64,000 nt of DNA from Planctomycetaceae bacterium (lineage in GTDB: Bacteria > Planctomycetota > Planctomycetia > Pirellulales > Pirellulaceae). A program made the translations under genes and the position numbers. Below the pieces are notes generated by a model. It worked only from the letters and a program-made list of their open reading frames with translations. It had not been told where the DNA came from and did no database searches. Location of the stretch: contig JABJJO010000043.1 of assembly GCA_018660825.1 (NCBI GenBank), positions 1-64,000 on the forward strand. The letters are read 5' to 3'. Shown here one piece after another: positions 9,429 to 18,454 of this stretch (position 1 is its first letter; each line of letters opens with the position of its first letter).

Positions 9429-10829
9429 TTAATATCGTAGCGTGATGCCCATGCTTAGCGATTGGGTCCAGTAGTGGTCGATGGTGAAGGGCATCGTGGG
9501 TTGCCCCGAGTTACCCGTTGAATCGACATTAAGATCAATCTGATTGCCGGGTTGTACTGCGTGCCCCCAGTATAAGAGCGAATAGCCGACTGAGAAATCC
9601 AAAGCGTCGTTGAGGTGATGTGTATAACGAGCGCTGAATTCAGGAACGGTAGTGAACCGAGATTGCTCAAATGTGCCTTGGTTTGATGCGGCCACCAGCA
9701 AACCGTCCGTGGTACTAGTTCCACCGCTTGGATCGGTGATTGTGGTCGAGCCTGTCGTACTGATGCGGTGTGTGACTCCACCAATCCCGACTTTAGCAAG
9801 GAATGAGAGAGTATAGTTGCCACCATCGATTTCCGACGTCAGGCCGACTAGCCAACCATGAAACTCGTTGCTAGTGCGAAATGCATCTCGAACTTCTAAT
9901 TGAGTTCCGATTGGAATTCCATTGCGACCATCTAGATTAGTGGAAATGCTGTGAATGGAAATGCTTTCGCTAAATCGACTGAATTGGTATCCCGTCATAA
10001 AGTTGATTCGTGCTCTGCCAGTAGATTTCCAAGGGCGCATGATATATACGTCGGAGCCGAACATTTCGGATGCGGAATCGAGCGTCAAAATCCCTGATTC
10101 ACTACTGGGATAGTTCACGGGCAGCGATTGTTGTTCACCAGCATCCACGTTGAAAAAGGGGCGAGTGACAATTGCGTCGGTGAACGTCAAACGTGACCCA
10201 GCGTCGGCTAGACCGTAGAAACGAGCTCCGATGGCGGTTTCAGTGCCGGGAATCCAGCGTCCGAAATCAATGCGGCCTCCGGGTTGAGTACTGTCGTTAA
10301 GTTCATTCGTACCGAGCAAGGACGAAGTGGTGGAAATTCCCAATACGCCGGCGTCCTCAAGTGATGTCCCCGCGGAACTAGTTGTGGCTAAGGCGGGGAT
10401 ACGTGTGCCGCGGCGCCAGGAGATCAAGTAATCAAGTCGCACCCAGCGACCAACCTGGTCACTGTTACCTGGGCGGAAGCCGTCGAATAACTTTATATCG
10501 CGTTCGTATAAGTCTAAGTTGATTCGCGGCAAAAATCCTAATCGACTTGATTTGGGTTTAGCAACATTACTATCGAAGACTGTATTGTTGTCGTCACTGT
10601 TTTGCGTGTCGTCAGTTGTTTCATCGCCGGTGGTAGTCGTTTCCAGCAGCGGTTCTTCTGCGTCGATGATCACTCCTGTAGCTTCTTGCAGCACCACTTC
10701 CGACTCAGCGGTGAGGATAGGCAGTGGATCAGCATTGGATTGAGGAAACAAACTTGCTGGGGTTGATGTGCCTTGGGCAAAACATAAACTGCTCGACAAA
10801 GCGAGAAATGTCGTAATAAAGTATTTCAC
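9429..10829 (-). CDS. BBP7 (DUF1551) family outer-membrane beta-barrel protein
   Basis: A 466-residue protein starting at GTG, with signal peptide KYFITTFLALSSSLCFAQG. After a low-complexity linker rich in T, D and E comes WVRLDYLISWRRGTRIPAL, the entry motif of the planctomycete BBP7 family. This is followed by GGRIDFGRWIPGTETAIGARFYGL, alternating beta strands and a C-terminal LSMGITLRY ending in an aromatic residue as in outer-membrane barrels. It probably acts as a barrel in the outer membrane, substrate unknown. It is convergent with the giant fusion gene and divergent from the hendecad-repeat gene. Confidence 0.8.
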   Translation of the reverse strand: MKYFITTFLALSSSLCFAQGTSTPASLFPQSNADPLPILTAESEVVLQEATGVIIDAEEPLLETTTTGDETTDDTQNSDDNNTVFDSNVAKPKSSRLGFLPRINLDLYERDIKLFDGFRPGNSDQVGRWVRLDYLISWRRGTRIPALATTSSAGTSLEDAGVLGISTTSSLLGTNELNDSTQPGGRIDFGRWIPGTETAIGARFYGLADAGSRLTFTDAIVTRPFFNVDAGEQQSLPVNYPSSESGILTLDSASEMFGSDVYIMRPWKSTGRARINFMTGYQFSRFSESISIHSISTNLDGRNGIPIGTQLEVRDAFRTSNEFHGWLVGLTSEIDGGNYTLSFLAKVGIGGVTHRISTTGSTTITDPSGGTSTTDGLLVAASNQGTFEQSRFTTVPEFSARYTHHLNDALDFSVGYSLLYWGHAVQPGNQIDLNVDSTGNSGQPTMPFTIDHYWTQSLSMGITLRY

Positions 10830-10977
10830 GATGGAGTTCTTACTTATGCATAAAGGGACTGTTAGTCGTCAATTCGAGGTGCAATAGTAACGATTAATCT
10901 ACTTGGATGGAATACGGATTACGATTTTGATGTGGCGCTAAATGCAGCCAATTTAACTGGGATTTATCAAAAATCTA

Positions 10978-11007
10978 TTTACATAAAATACTGTGGGGTG
11001 GTAAAAT
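10978..11007 (+). promoter_or_regulatory. Sigma-70-type promoter for the hendecad-repeat gene
   Basis: TTTACA at 10978-10983 and TAAAAT at 11002-11007 are separated by 18 bp, each matching 5 of 6 consensus bases. The predicted start near 11014 gives a leader of about 97 nt before the ATG at 11111. Confidence 0.5.
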
Positions 11008-11110
11008 AAATAAACGAGGTAAAAAATTAGGTTTTGCCGTGAACAGTATATAGACTCTAGGTTGTTGTTGCCGATTCTATAAGAGACACAATTTGTTGGA
11101 GGTAGGTAAA

Positions 11111-11986
11111 ATGAAGAAGATATTACTTGGGTTACTCATTACAACGGCGTTTGCTTTGCCATCGGTGGAAACCGTGATGGCTCGCGAAGCGGGTGAACCG
11201 TTAATTAAACAACCACTATTGTTTCGCAAAGCCAAGGCATATCGCCGCGAAGTGCTTAAGCAAGAGCTAAAAACGGAGCTCTACGGCGAACTTGGAACGA
11301 AGCTAGATAAAGATGTTGCCGTTGCAGCTAATGAAATTCGGACAGCTCTGCAAACGCAAGTTGCTCAAGAAAGTAAGAAGCTTCAAAACCAAGCAGCGGG
11401 TCATGCTAAAAAGCTGACAGCTGGTAACAGTGCTTTCCAAGCCAAACTGACAGCTGGTAACAGTGCTTTCCAAGCCAAACTGACGGCTGGTAACAATGCT
11501 TTCCAAGCCAAGCTGACAGCCGACAACAGCACGTTTCAAGGGGAAATGGTGGCTGGTGCTAATAAATTCAAAGAAGAATTGAATAGTAGCAATGGTGCGT
11601 TCCAGCAGAAGTTGACGAAGGCTAATCAGCAGCTGCGAAAACGTTTTGTTGCCGCCTATAAAAGCGCAAACGAAGAATTAGCTGCGACTAACAAAGCTCA
11701 AGCAGATGCCAACGCCAAACTCATCGATGAGTTATCGACTGCGACTGGGGATGTGCTTGCAAAGAAGATCGTCGCGCTTGGCAATCAACTTGCCGCTGAC
11801 AATCAAGCCGCAGTGGCGAAGGAAGTAAAAGCACTTGTTGTCAAAATCGACAAAGAGTTGGTACTTGCTGTAGCTAAAACACAGCAATCGCAACCTGCGC
11901 CGGAGCCAGCACCAGAGCCGGTTCCAGAACAGCAAAATGCTGTGGGAGCAGAGCCAACCGTGGTTAAGGACGACGACACCGAATAG
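11111..11986 (+). CDS. Secreted hendecad-repeat coiled-coil protein
   Basis: About 291 residues. The start at 11111 is chosen because GGAGGT at 11098-11103 sits 7 bases upstream and MKKILLGLLITTAFALPSVETVMA is a normal signal peptide; an ATG or other start at 11093 would lie on the Shine-Dalgarno. The mature protein is helical, with seven 11-residue repeats of the form KLTAGNSAFQA at 11411-11641, then more A/N/K-rich helix, then a proline-glutamate tail (APEPAPEPVPE) and an acidic end. The 11-residue periodicity predicts a right-handed hendecad coiled coil. The gene has its own promoter and a strong terminator, so it is probably a monocistronic, well-expressed envelope or structural protein (inference). 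Confidence 0.78.
   Translation: MKKILLGLLITTAFALPSVETVMAREAGEPLIKQPLLFRKAKAYRREVLKQELKTELYGELGTKLDKDVAVAANEIRTALQTQVAQESKKLQNQAAGHAKKLTAGNSAFQAKLTAGNSAFQAKLTAGNNAFQAKLTADNSTFQGEMVAGANKFKEELNSSNGAFQQKLTKANQQLRKRFVAAYKSANEELAATNKAQADANAKLIDELSTATGDVLAKKIVALGNQLAADNQAAVAKEVKALVVKIDKELVLAVAKTQQSQPAPEPAPEPVPEQQNAVGAEPTVVKDDDTE
11411..11641 (+). repeat. 33-bp tandem repeats encoding 11-residue units
   Basis: Units start at 11411, 11444, 11477 and 11510, and then continue as degenerate units to 11641. The first three are nearly identical in DNA and encode KLTAGNSAFQA, KLTAGNSAFQA and KLTAGNNAFQA; the last four diverge (KLTADNSTFQG, EMVAGANKFKE, ELNSSNGAFQQ, KLTKANQQLRK). The gradient from identical to divergent points to recent amplification of the first units. 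Confidence 0.85.
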
Positions 11987-12021
11987 TTTACATCGGTTAA
12001 GCGAAAAGTTTGACATACATT

Positions 12022-12061
12022 AGCCCCTTGATTCGAAACAGCTCGGATCAAGGGGCTTTTT
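12022..12061 (+). terminator. Rho-independent terminator
   Basis: Arms AGCCCCTTGAT (12022-12032) and ATCAAGGGGCT (12047-12057) are perfectly complementary over 11 bp with a 14-nt loop. They are followed by a T tract at 12057-12061. It lies 35 bp after the stop of the hendecad-repeat gene. Confidence 0.9.
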
Positions 12062-12249
12062 CATTTCGTACGCGAGCTAAAATTAATTATGCGTTTTCGC
12101 CTGCATATCACTTACGGTAAGAAACTGGAATTTTTCTCCTGCTGATGTTGAGAAAGCTGAGGTCGCTTGCGATAATGGATTAATCGCTCTCCAAATCTAA
12201 ATCCCCTACATTCCCACCGAACCTTCCTTCCCCTGAATGAAAGTAGATC

Positions 12250-14709
12250 ATGACCTTTGATCACAATCTCCGTTGGGCGTTGCCCCTCGCAATACTTTTA
12301 ATTTCTACTAACATCCGAGCTGAGCTTGAGGTATTCCCTAAATCGATCGATTTGCGATACCAAACTGGCGAACAACGGTTGGTTGTGTTACAGCGCAGTG
12401 GAGACGATATTCGTGAGGTTACAGCCGAAGCAAGTTTCCGAACGGAAAAGTCCAACATCGTTGCTGTTTCAGCCACTGGTGTTGTTTCGACGGTGGGCAA
12501 CGGCAGTACCGAAATTCGAATACGCTTCGATAAACAAACCGTTTTGATTCCGGTAACCGTAACGGCCGTAGCACAGCACGCTCCAGTTTCATTTAATTTA
12601 CATGTACAGCCGATTTTAGCGGCACGTGGGTGTAGTACCGGCGCTTGTCACGGTAAAGCTCGTGGTCAAAACGGTTTTCAACTGTCATTGTTGGGATTTG
12701 ATTCCCAATTTGATTTTGATGCATTAACGCGGGAAGCCCGGGGGCGTCGGGTCTTCCCAGCTTCGCCGACTGAGAGCCTCGTGCTGCGAAAAGGATCCGG
12801 CCAAGTTCCCCATGGCGGTGGAGTGCGTTTGCCGAATGACAGTGATGACTATGCTACGCTCTTAAGATGGATCAACGATGGCACACCGCGGACAATCGAA
12901 AATGAGCCAACGCTTGTTAGTGTGGGAGTTTTTCCACAGCAGCGCAGTATGAAACCAAGCGAACAGCAACAGTTGGTTGTGATGGCTGAGTATTCCGACG
13001 GAAGCCGACATGATGTAACGGGACAATCGGCATTTCAGTCGAACGAGAATACGATTGTGGAGGTGAATGAACAGGGCCAAATTACTGCGGGGCCGATCCC
13101 AGGGGAGTCGACCATCATGGTACGATTCATGGGAACGTTTGCCACTAGTCGCATCTTAATACCGTTACTCGGTGACGTCGCTCCAGAATATTACAGCGGA
13201 TTACAGCGAAATAATTTTATCGACCCGTTGGTCTACGATAAACTGCAATTGTTGGGAATTACTTTATCAGAGACATCTGCAGATCAGACGTATGCGCGTC
13301 GTGTGTTTATTGACTTGATTGGGCGACTCCCAAGTCCAGTTGAAACAGAACAATTCTTAGCGAACCAAGATGAATCTAAACGCGGGGACCTTGTTGACTG
13401 GCTATTGGAGCAACCCGAGTATGTAGATCATTGGGCAAATAAGTGGGTTGACCTACTGCGTCCGAATCCATATCGAGTTGGCATTAAAGCGGTTTTGAAT
13501 TACGACAATTGGATACGTCAAGCATTTCGAGAAAACCGGCCGTACGATGAATTCGTACGTGGACTGGTTACTGCTGAGGGTAGTACTTACCGGAACGGCG
13601 CTGCTACCTTGTTTCGTGATCGCCGATCGCCGGACGAAATTGCTACCCTGATCAGTCAATTATTTCTTGGCATTCGTTTGGAGTGTGCCAAGTGCCATCA
13701 CCATCCATTTGAGCGTTGGAGTCAGGAAGATTTCTATTCGTTTGCGGCCTATTTTTCGCGTGTCGGACGTAAGGGCACGGGTTTGTCACCGCCAATTTCT
13801 GGTAGCGAAGAAGTAGTCTTGGGCGCGAAGTCTGGCAGTGTTAAACATCCGCGAACCAACGAAATTTTAAACCCCCGCCCGCTATTCGGTGAAAACAATC
13901 TTTCCGCTGAAGATATGTTGGATGACTATACCCTTCGGCATAAATTAGTCGATTGGATGGTCACCAAAGACAATGAATTCTTTGCCGGCGTGATGGTAAA
14001 CCGGATTTGGGCAGATCTGATGGGTCGCGGTTTGTTTGAACCAGTTGATGACTTGCGAGCGACAAATCCGGCAACAAATGAACCCTTACTGAAGAGTCTA
14101 GGAAAATATTTTTCAGAAAATAACTATGACATCAAAAAGCTGATTGCAGCGATAGCAAAATCGCATGTCTACGAACTCAGTTCGACAGCTACCGATAGAA
14201 ATATCGCGGATACTCAGAATTATTCGCGTCACTATCGCCAGCGTTTGCGTGCCGAAGTGTTGCTTGATGCGGTAGCGGATATTACCCAAATCCCTAATAA
14301 ATTTGCAGCAATGCCTGCGGGATCCCGATCCAACCAAATTTGGACACACCGTGTCAGTAGTTTGTTTTTAGATACGTTTGGCCGACCAGACCCGAACCAA
14401 GACCCACCTTGTGAACGAACGACGGATTCAACGGTGACCCAGGCATTACACATGATGAATGCTCCGCAAATCCATGCAAATATCACCAGTGACAAGGGGA
14501 GACTGGCAGCGTTAGCGGCTCGAGAAGAAGTGACGAGTGCCGAGATTGTCGCCCAATTATATTTGTTGGCGTACAGTCGGCGGCCGACAGATAAAGAGCT
14601 AGGGATTTGTCAGGATATTTTTTCCCAAGAGGGAATGAGTCGACGCCAAGCAGCGGAAACGATCCTGTGGGCTTTAATGAACACTCCTGAGTTTATAATC
14701 AAGGACTAA
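12250..14709 (+). CDS. Ig-like (Big_2) / DUF1549 / DUF1553 secreted protein
   Basis: An 819-residue planctomycete-type protein. Signal peptide at 1-24 (LPLAILLISTNIRA). A bacterial Ig-like (Big_2) domain spans about 28-108. A haem-like GCSTGACHG motif lies at 127-135 (C128, C133, H134: CX4CH rather than CXXCH). A second Ig-like domain spans about 225-305, DUF1549 about 330-530 (including CAKCHHHPFE) and DUF1553 about 565-800. The family is abundant in Planctomycetes, and its biochemical role is not established. The next gene starts three bases after the stop, so the two are one operon. Unlike the other DUF1549/DUF1553 genes here, it has no DUF1501 partner. Confidence 0.87.
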   Translation: MTFDHNLRWALPLAILLISTNIRAELEVFPKSIDLRYQTGEQRLVVLQRSGDDIREVTAEASFRTEKSNIVAVSATGVVSTVGNGSTEIRIRFDKQTVLIPVTVTAVAQHAPVSFNLHVQPILAARGCSTGACHGKARGQNGFQLSLLGFDSQFDFDALTREARGRRVFPASPTESLVLRKGSGQVPHGGGVRLPNDSDDYATLLRWINDGTPRTIENEPTLVSVGVFPQQRSMKPSEQQQLVVMAEYSDGSRHDVTGQSAFQSNENTIVEVNEQGQITAGPIPGESTIMVRFMGTFATSRILIPLLGDVAPEYYSGLQRNNFIDPLVYDKLQLLGITLSETSADQTYARRVFIDLIGRLPSPVETEQFLANQDESKRGDLVDWLLEQPEYVDHWANKWVDLLRPNPYRVGIKAVLNYDNWIRQAFRENRPYDEFVRGLVTAEGSTYRNGAATLFRDRRSPDEIATLISQLFLGIRLECAKCHHHPFERWSQEDFYSFAAYFSRVGRKGTGLSPPISGSEEVVLGAKSGSVKHPRTNEILNPRPLFGENNLSAEDMLDDYTLRHKLVDWMVTKDNEFFAGVMVNRIWADLMGRGLFEPVDDLRATNPATNEPLLKSLGKYFSENNYDIKKLIAAIAKSHVYELSSTATDRNIADTQNYSRHYRQRLRAEVLLDAVADITQIPNKFAAMPAGSRSNQIWTHRVSSLFLDTFGRPDPNQDPPCERTTDSTVTQALHMMNAPQIHANITSDKGRLAALAAREEVTSAEIVAQLYLLAYSRRPTDKELGICQDIFSQEGMSRRQAAETILWALMNTPEFIIKD

Positions 14710-14712
14710 TTA

Positions 14713-16356
14713 ATGATACGGTTAACTCAATGTGGTTGGTTAGCGAATCGCATAACAACAGCTATGGCAATCGGGTTCTTTGCCATTGGGCTGGTTTCCA
14801 CTGCGTTGCAAGCCGCGGCGCCAACAGTCACACATCTATACCCTTGGGGCTTGCAACAGGGCACGACGGAGGAAATATCCGTTAAGGGAAGTTGGACTAA
14901 GTGGCCACTTGAGGTGGCAGGCGAGTTCCCCGCTGGGTTGAAAATAAAATCACTGGAAACGGCAGGCCAGCTGTCGGTTGAAACCTCCACTGAGGTTCGT
15001 GCGGGCGTGTACCATTTTCGTCTTTTTGATGGTGAAGGAGCAACTAAGGTAATTCCGTTGATCGTAGGCGCTGTTCCCGAGTTTCGTGAAAAGGAACCTA
15101 ATGGTAAACCGGGTGAGGGTAACAAAATTGCTTTGCCGGCAGTTATTAACGGGCAGTTAAAAGAGTCAGCGGATGTTGATATTTTTCTAGTCGATTTGGC
15201 CGAGGGTGAAACCTTATCGTTATTGTTCGTTGCAAACAATATTCTCGGCGTAGCAATGGATGCAATTATTCAAGTGTGTGATAGCCGAGGATTTGTCCTC
15301 GCTCAAAATGATGATGAACGGGGTTTAGATCCACAGTTATCCTATACAGCTAAGCGTACTAGCATGGTACAAGTAAGAATATTTGCCTTTCCCGAGGCGA
15401 CTAACTCATCGATCGCTTTTTCATCGAACGCGGATTACATATATCGCTTGACTGCCACAACCAAACGATTGCTTGACTTTTGTTTGCCACTTTCCGTTTC
15501 AGCGGAGTCCATGGATTTACAGTTACAAGGGGCTGGGTTTACTAACGAGTCGCTGCAATGGACAGGTACCGTGGAGATGCCTTACGTGTCGTTTGCTGGC
15601 GTTCCTGGCACTGTCTACGTACCGCTGACTGTTGGGAAGGTGGTGGTTGCCACACGGCAATCCAGTATTGAATCTCCGCAGGTTGTCGTTTTACCCGCTA
15701 GTATTAGCGGTGTTATTGAACAACGCGAAGACCAGGATGTGTTCCTGCTTGAAAGCCTGCAGAAAGGCGAGTCATTGGTTGTTAGCTTATTTGCACGTTC
15801 GCTAGGTTTTCCAACCGACCCTTTAATTGAAATCTACGATAACACGGGGAAACTGCTGTCGACTCAAGACGACAAAGATCGTGCAACTCGTGATCCCGCG
15901 TTTACGTATAAGATTCCAGCGGACGGCGCGTATCAAATTCGAATTAGGGATTTACATCGTGTGGGCGGTCCTCGCTACGCCTACCGTATGGAAGTTGCCA
16001 AACTGCAACCCGATGTGAAATTGACACTAGGGTCTGGCGAATTTGTTAAATCAGGAGAGAAGTTAGAGATTGAGGTAGCAATTTCACGCTTAGGTGGGTT
16101 TGCTGATGAACTGATGATTGACATTGATGGACTGCCTGAGGGAGTAGGTATTGAAGCAGTGAAGTCTGAAGGTAGCGGTGATAGCTCAAAAAAGGTGAAG
16201 CTTGTTTTGATAGGTAAGTGGCCATTGTTTTCTGTTCCCATCCGGATCATTGGTACTTGGAACGAAGGACAATCTCAAGTGCTTGCTGAGTATGCGGTGG
16301 CCAAGTCAATAATCGCTCGCACGGATCCGTGGCTGACTTCTGTACCGGCTAAATAG
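14713..16356 (+). CDS. PPC-domain (pre-peptidase C-terminal) secreted protein
   Basis: A 547-residue protein with an N-terminal signal peptide (IGFFAIGLVSTALQAAA). It has two PPC-like beta-sandwich domains, marked by EKEPNG...ADVDIFLVDLAEGETLSLLF near residues 125-180 and EQREDQDVFLLESLQKGESLVVSLFARS near 335-370, with DPLIEIYDNTGKLLSTQDD. No protease domain is attached. It sits three bases behind the DUF1549/DUF1553 gene, a pairing seen repeatedly in Planctomycetes, so it probably works in the same extracytoplasmic complex, perhaps as a binding module (inference). Confidence 0.82.
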   Translation: MIRLTQCGWLANRITTAMAIGFFAIGLVSTALQAAAPTVTHLYPWGLQQGTTEEISVKGSWTKWPLEVAGEFPAGLKIKSLETAGQLSVETSTEVRAGVYHFRLFDGEGATKVIPLIVGAVPEFREKEPNGKPGEGNKIALPAVINGQLKESADVDIFLVDLAEGETLSLLFVANNILGVAMDAIIQVCDSRGFVLAQNDDERGLDPQLSYTAKRTSMVQVRIFAFPEATNSSIAFSSNADYIYRLTATTKRLLDFCLPLSVSAESMDLQLQGAGFTNESLQWTGTVEMPYVSFAGVPGTVYVPLTVGKVVVATRQSSIESPQVVVLPASISGVIEQREDQDVFLLESLQKGESLVVSLFARSLGFPTDPLIEIYDNTGKLLSTQDDKDRATRDPAFTYKIPADGAYQIRIRDLHRVGGPRYAYRMEVAKLQPDVKLTLGSGEFVKSGEKLEIEVAISRLGGFADELMIDIDGLPEGVGIEAVKSEGSGDSSKKVKLVLIGKWPLFSVPIRIIGTWNEGQSQVLAEYAVAKSIIARTDPWLTSVPAK

Positions 16357-16376
16357 AACTGTTCCTGCGGGTTCCG

Positions 16377-17225
16377 CTAGCTGTGCATAATGATGCCGCC
16401 GTCAACATTGATGGTTTGCCCAGTGATGTTAGCCGCACCGGTGGAGGCGAGGAACAGGGCGGTGGCCGCAATTTCTGCGGGTGTTTGCCAGCGTGCTAAT
16501 GGACAGATATTTTTCAGCTTATCTTGGCCCCATTGCTCGTAATCAATTTTGTCATGTTCAGCTTGTTGGTCATTCCAAGCTTGCCAGACACTGCGATTTA
16601 GCGAGGTTTGAATCATGCCAGGTGAGATGGCATTTGCGCGAATTCCAAAGGGTGCTAAGTCTTTGGCGACGACTTGCATGAAGTTAATCAAACCCGCCTT
16701 AGCGGCACTATAGGGCGGATCGGTTTGGGAACCCATTTGCCCAGCGATTGACGCGATGAAAAGCAGTGTCGAATCGACTGCTTTGGCAGAGTTTACACTT
16801 AGGTTAGCTCTGAGTACCTCAGAAAACGCGTGGGCGACGTTGACAGCTCCCATTAAATTAACGTCGAACACACGTTTCCAATCATCGGGATGCATATTCC
16901 AAAAGGGAAAACCGAATTTTCCGGAACCCGCACCAGCAGAGTAAACCACATGTTGGAGATTTTGCTGTGTATCCGGAAGGAATTCGTTAATATTCTCGGC
17001 GAGTTGCTCGACAGCTCGTAGATCAGTTGCATCCAAGACCAGCGCGGCTAGCGAAGCTTGTGGTAAATCCGCCCTGATTTGTTGTACCGTATCGTAAACC
17101 GATTCGCTTAAATCGGCGAGGATTACATGGTAGTGGTCTGCGGCGAATGTGCGGGCGATTGCTTGTCCAATGCCTTGAGCAGCACCAATGATGAGGATGG
17201 ATGCCTGTGAATTGTCTGTAGTCAT
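16377..17225 (-). CDS. Short-chain dehydrogenase/reductase
   Basis: A 282-residue classical SDR. The Rossmann glycine motif GAAQGIGQAIA is at about 13-23, the NAG-equivalent YSAGAGS near 94, the catalytic YSAAK (Tyr-x-x-x-Lys) in DPPYSAAKAGLINFMQ, and the C-terminal ITGQTINVDGGI typical of FabG-like members. The substrate is unknown. It is the last gene of a four-gene minus-strand operon (PDZ/LRR, Tat-cupin, VOC, SDR) with gaps of 24-48 bp, suggesting a shared small-molecule pathway (inference). Confidence 0.9.
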   Translation of the reverse strand: MTTDNSQASILIIGAAQGIGQAIARTFAADHYHVILADLSESVYDTVQQIRADLPQASLAALVLDATDLRAVEQLAENINEFLPDTQQNLQHVVYSAGAGSGKFGFPFWNMHPDDWKRVFDVNLMGAVNVAHAFSEVLRANLSVNSAKAVDSTLLFIASIAGQMGSQTDPPYSAAKAGLINFMQVVAKDLAPFGIRANAISPGMIQTSLNRSVWQAWNDQQAEHDKIDYEQWGQDKLKNICPLARWQTPAEIAATALFLASTGAANITGQTINVDGGIIMHS

Positions 17226-17249
17226 CGTAGTACGTATCCAGCTGCTGTG

Positions 17250-17621
17250 TTATTGAGGGGGTGCTGTGCAGAGTTCGATTGCATGTCCATCAGGGTCGTG
17301 CAAAAATAGCTGTTCTGCGCCGTCAGGGCGAGTGCGGCGAGGATAAGTTTTGACATTGAGTTTGTTCAGATGTTGTTCCCAAGCGTCCATGTCATCAATC
17401 ATCAGGGCGTAGTGGTTTCCACGAGGCGCCGCGATTACCTCGTCTTGTCGATCACCGATAATATGCAGTTCTTGTCCTGGGCCGAGTCGAAACCATGCGC
17501 CTGGAAAGTCAAATGCTGGCCGCGCGAGTTGTTCAAGTTGCATGATGTTGGCATAAAAATCGCAAGTCCGCTCAACATCCTCGACACTAATGGCGACGTG
17601 ATTTATTTCAAGTGTTTTCAT
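17250..17621 (-). CDS. VOC (glyoxalase/dioxygenase superfamily) protein
   Basis: A 123-residue single-domain vicinal-oxygen-chelate protein. It starts INHVAISVEDVERTCDFY and ends FLHDPDGHAIELC. Candidate metal ligands are the His in NHVAI, the His in GNHYALMI and the Glu in AIEL. The two beta-alpha-beta halves are of normal length. The specific reaction (glyoxalase, dioxygenase or epimerase type) cannot be read from sequence. It is 24 bp upstream of the SDR gene in the same operon. Confidence 0.85.
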   Translation of the reverse strand: MKTLEINHVAISVEDVERTCDFYANIMQLEQLARPAFDFPGAWFRLGPGQELHIIGDRQDEVIAAPRGNHYALMIDDMDAWEQHLNKLNVKTYPRRTRPDGAEQLFLHDPDGHAIELCTAPPQ

Positions 17622-17656
17622 TTGAATATTCGTTCTTTAAGACGGAGTGAAAAAGC

Positions 17657-18406
17657 TTAACCATATAATTTGGTAGATTCCGCTGCGGAAATTTTACGAG
17701 CCCGAATTGTACCATCATTTAATGATTCACCGTTGGGGTCAATGTAAACTCGACCACTGTTACCATCCTGGAGATTAAGCACGTGAATATTGAAAATATA
17801 TCCTTGCTCAGCGGTGGCTTTAAACCAATGAACATTATCATGTTGATCAGTAATAGATGAAACATCACCTCGTTTAAAAGTACTGTCGATTGTTGGTTTG
17901 ATGATCATATGTGATTGAGTATCTTCGAGGCGGTCATAATGGCGACCATGAAAAGAGCCTTGTAGCACCAAGAAGGCTGTGGCCATATTGTCGTGTCCGT
18001 GAGGTGTAACACTTTGACCTTGTTTGAGTTTAAAGATCTGATGACCAAAAATTAGATTCGTCGGTAATCCTTCCACTTCAGGAAATCGAAATTGTATAGC
18101 ACGTTCTCCTTTTTCGCGGAATGGAGTTTGCGAAATCCTGCCGTCAAAATCTATAAATTCCAATAGATCTCGTAAATTGACTTGATTGAACAGTCGCTCA
18201 CACTGAGTTTTCCATTGCGTCTGAGTGAGTTTAGTCCCCTTTAGATCCTGAGCGATAGTGTTGAGTTCTTTAAGCCATTGCGCCGTCACTGGTCGAATGT
18301 CTTTCGCAAACAGTTCCGCCCCAAAGAGAGTTTCAAGCAGGGAAAAGGTGAGTAGCGATTGCATCGCAGTCCCTTGGAATTGTCGCCTCGTTATTTGTGA
18401 TGGCAT
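17657..18406 (-). CDS. Tat-exported cupin-fold protein
   Basis: The start at 18406 is chosen because AAGGAGAA precedes it closely (reverse complement of 18411-18418) and it places a twin-arginine signal ITRRQFQGTAM at the N-terminus; the frame is open to 18448. The roughly 249-residue product has a cupin signature TPHGHDNMATAFLVLQGSFHG with likely metal ligands His-x-His. A later HDNVHWFKA could supply another ligand. The Tat signal fits export of a folded, metal-loaded enzyme. The substrate is unknown. The context is the operon with VOC and SDR genes. Confidence 0.7.
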   Translation of the reverse strand: MPSQITRRQFQGTAMQSLLTFSLLETLFGAELFAKDIRPVTAQWLKELNTIAQDLKGTKLTQTQWKTQCERLFNQVNLRDLLEFIDFDGRISQTPFREKGERAIQFRFPEVEGLPTNLIFGHQIFKLKQGQSVTPHGHDNMATAFLVLQGSFHGRHYDRLEDTQSHMIIKPTIDSTFKRGDVSSITDQHDNVHWFKATAEQGYIFNIHVLNLQDGNSGRVYIDPNGESLNDGTIRARKISAAESTKLYG

Positions 18407-18454
18407 ATCGTTCTCCTTTTGAAGTAAAATGTTTCTGATAACGGGCAAGTCGGA

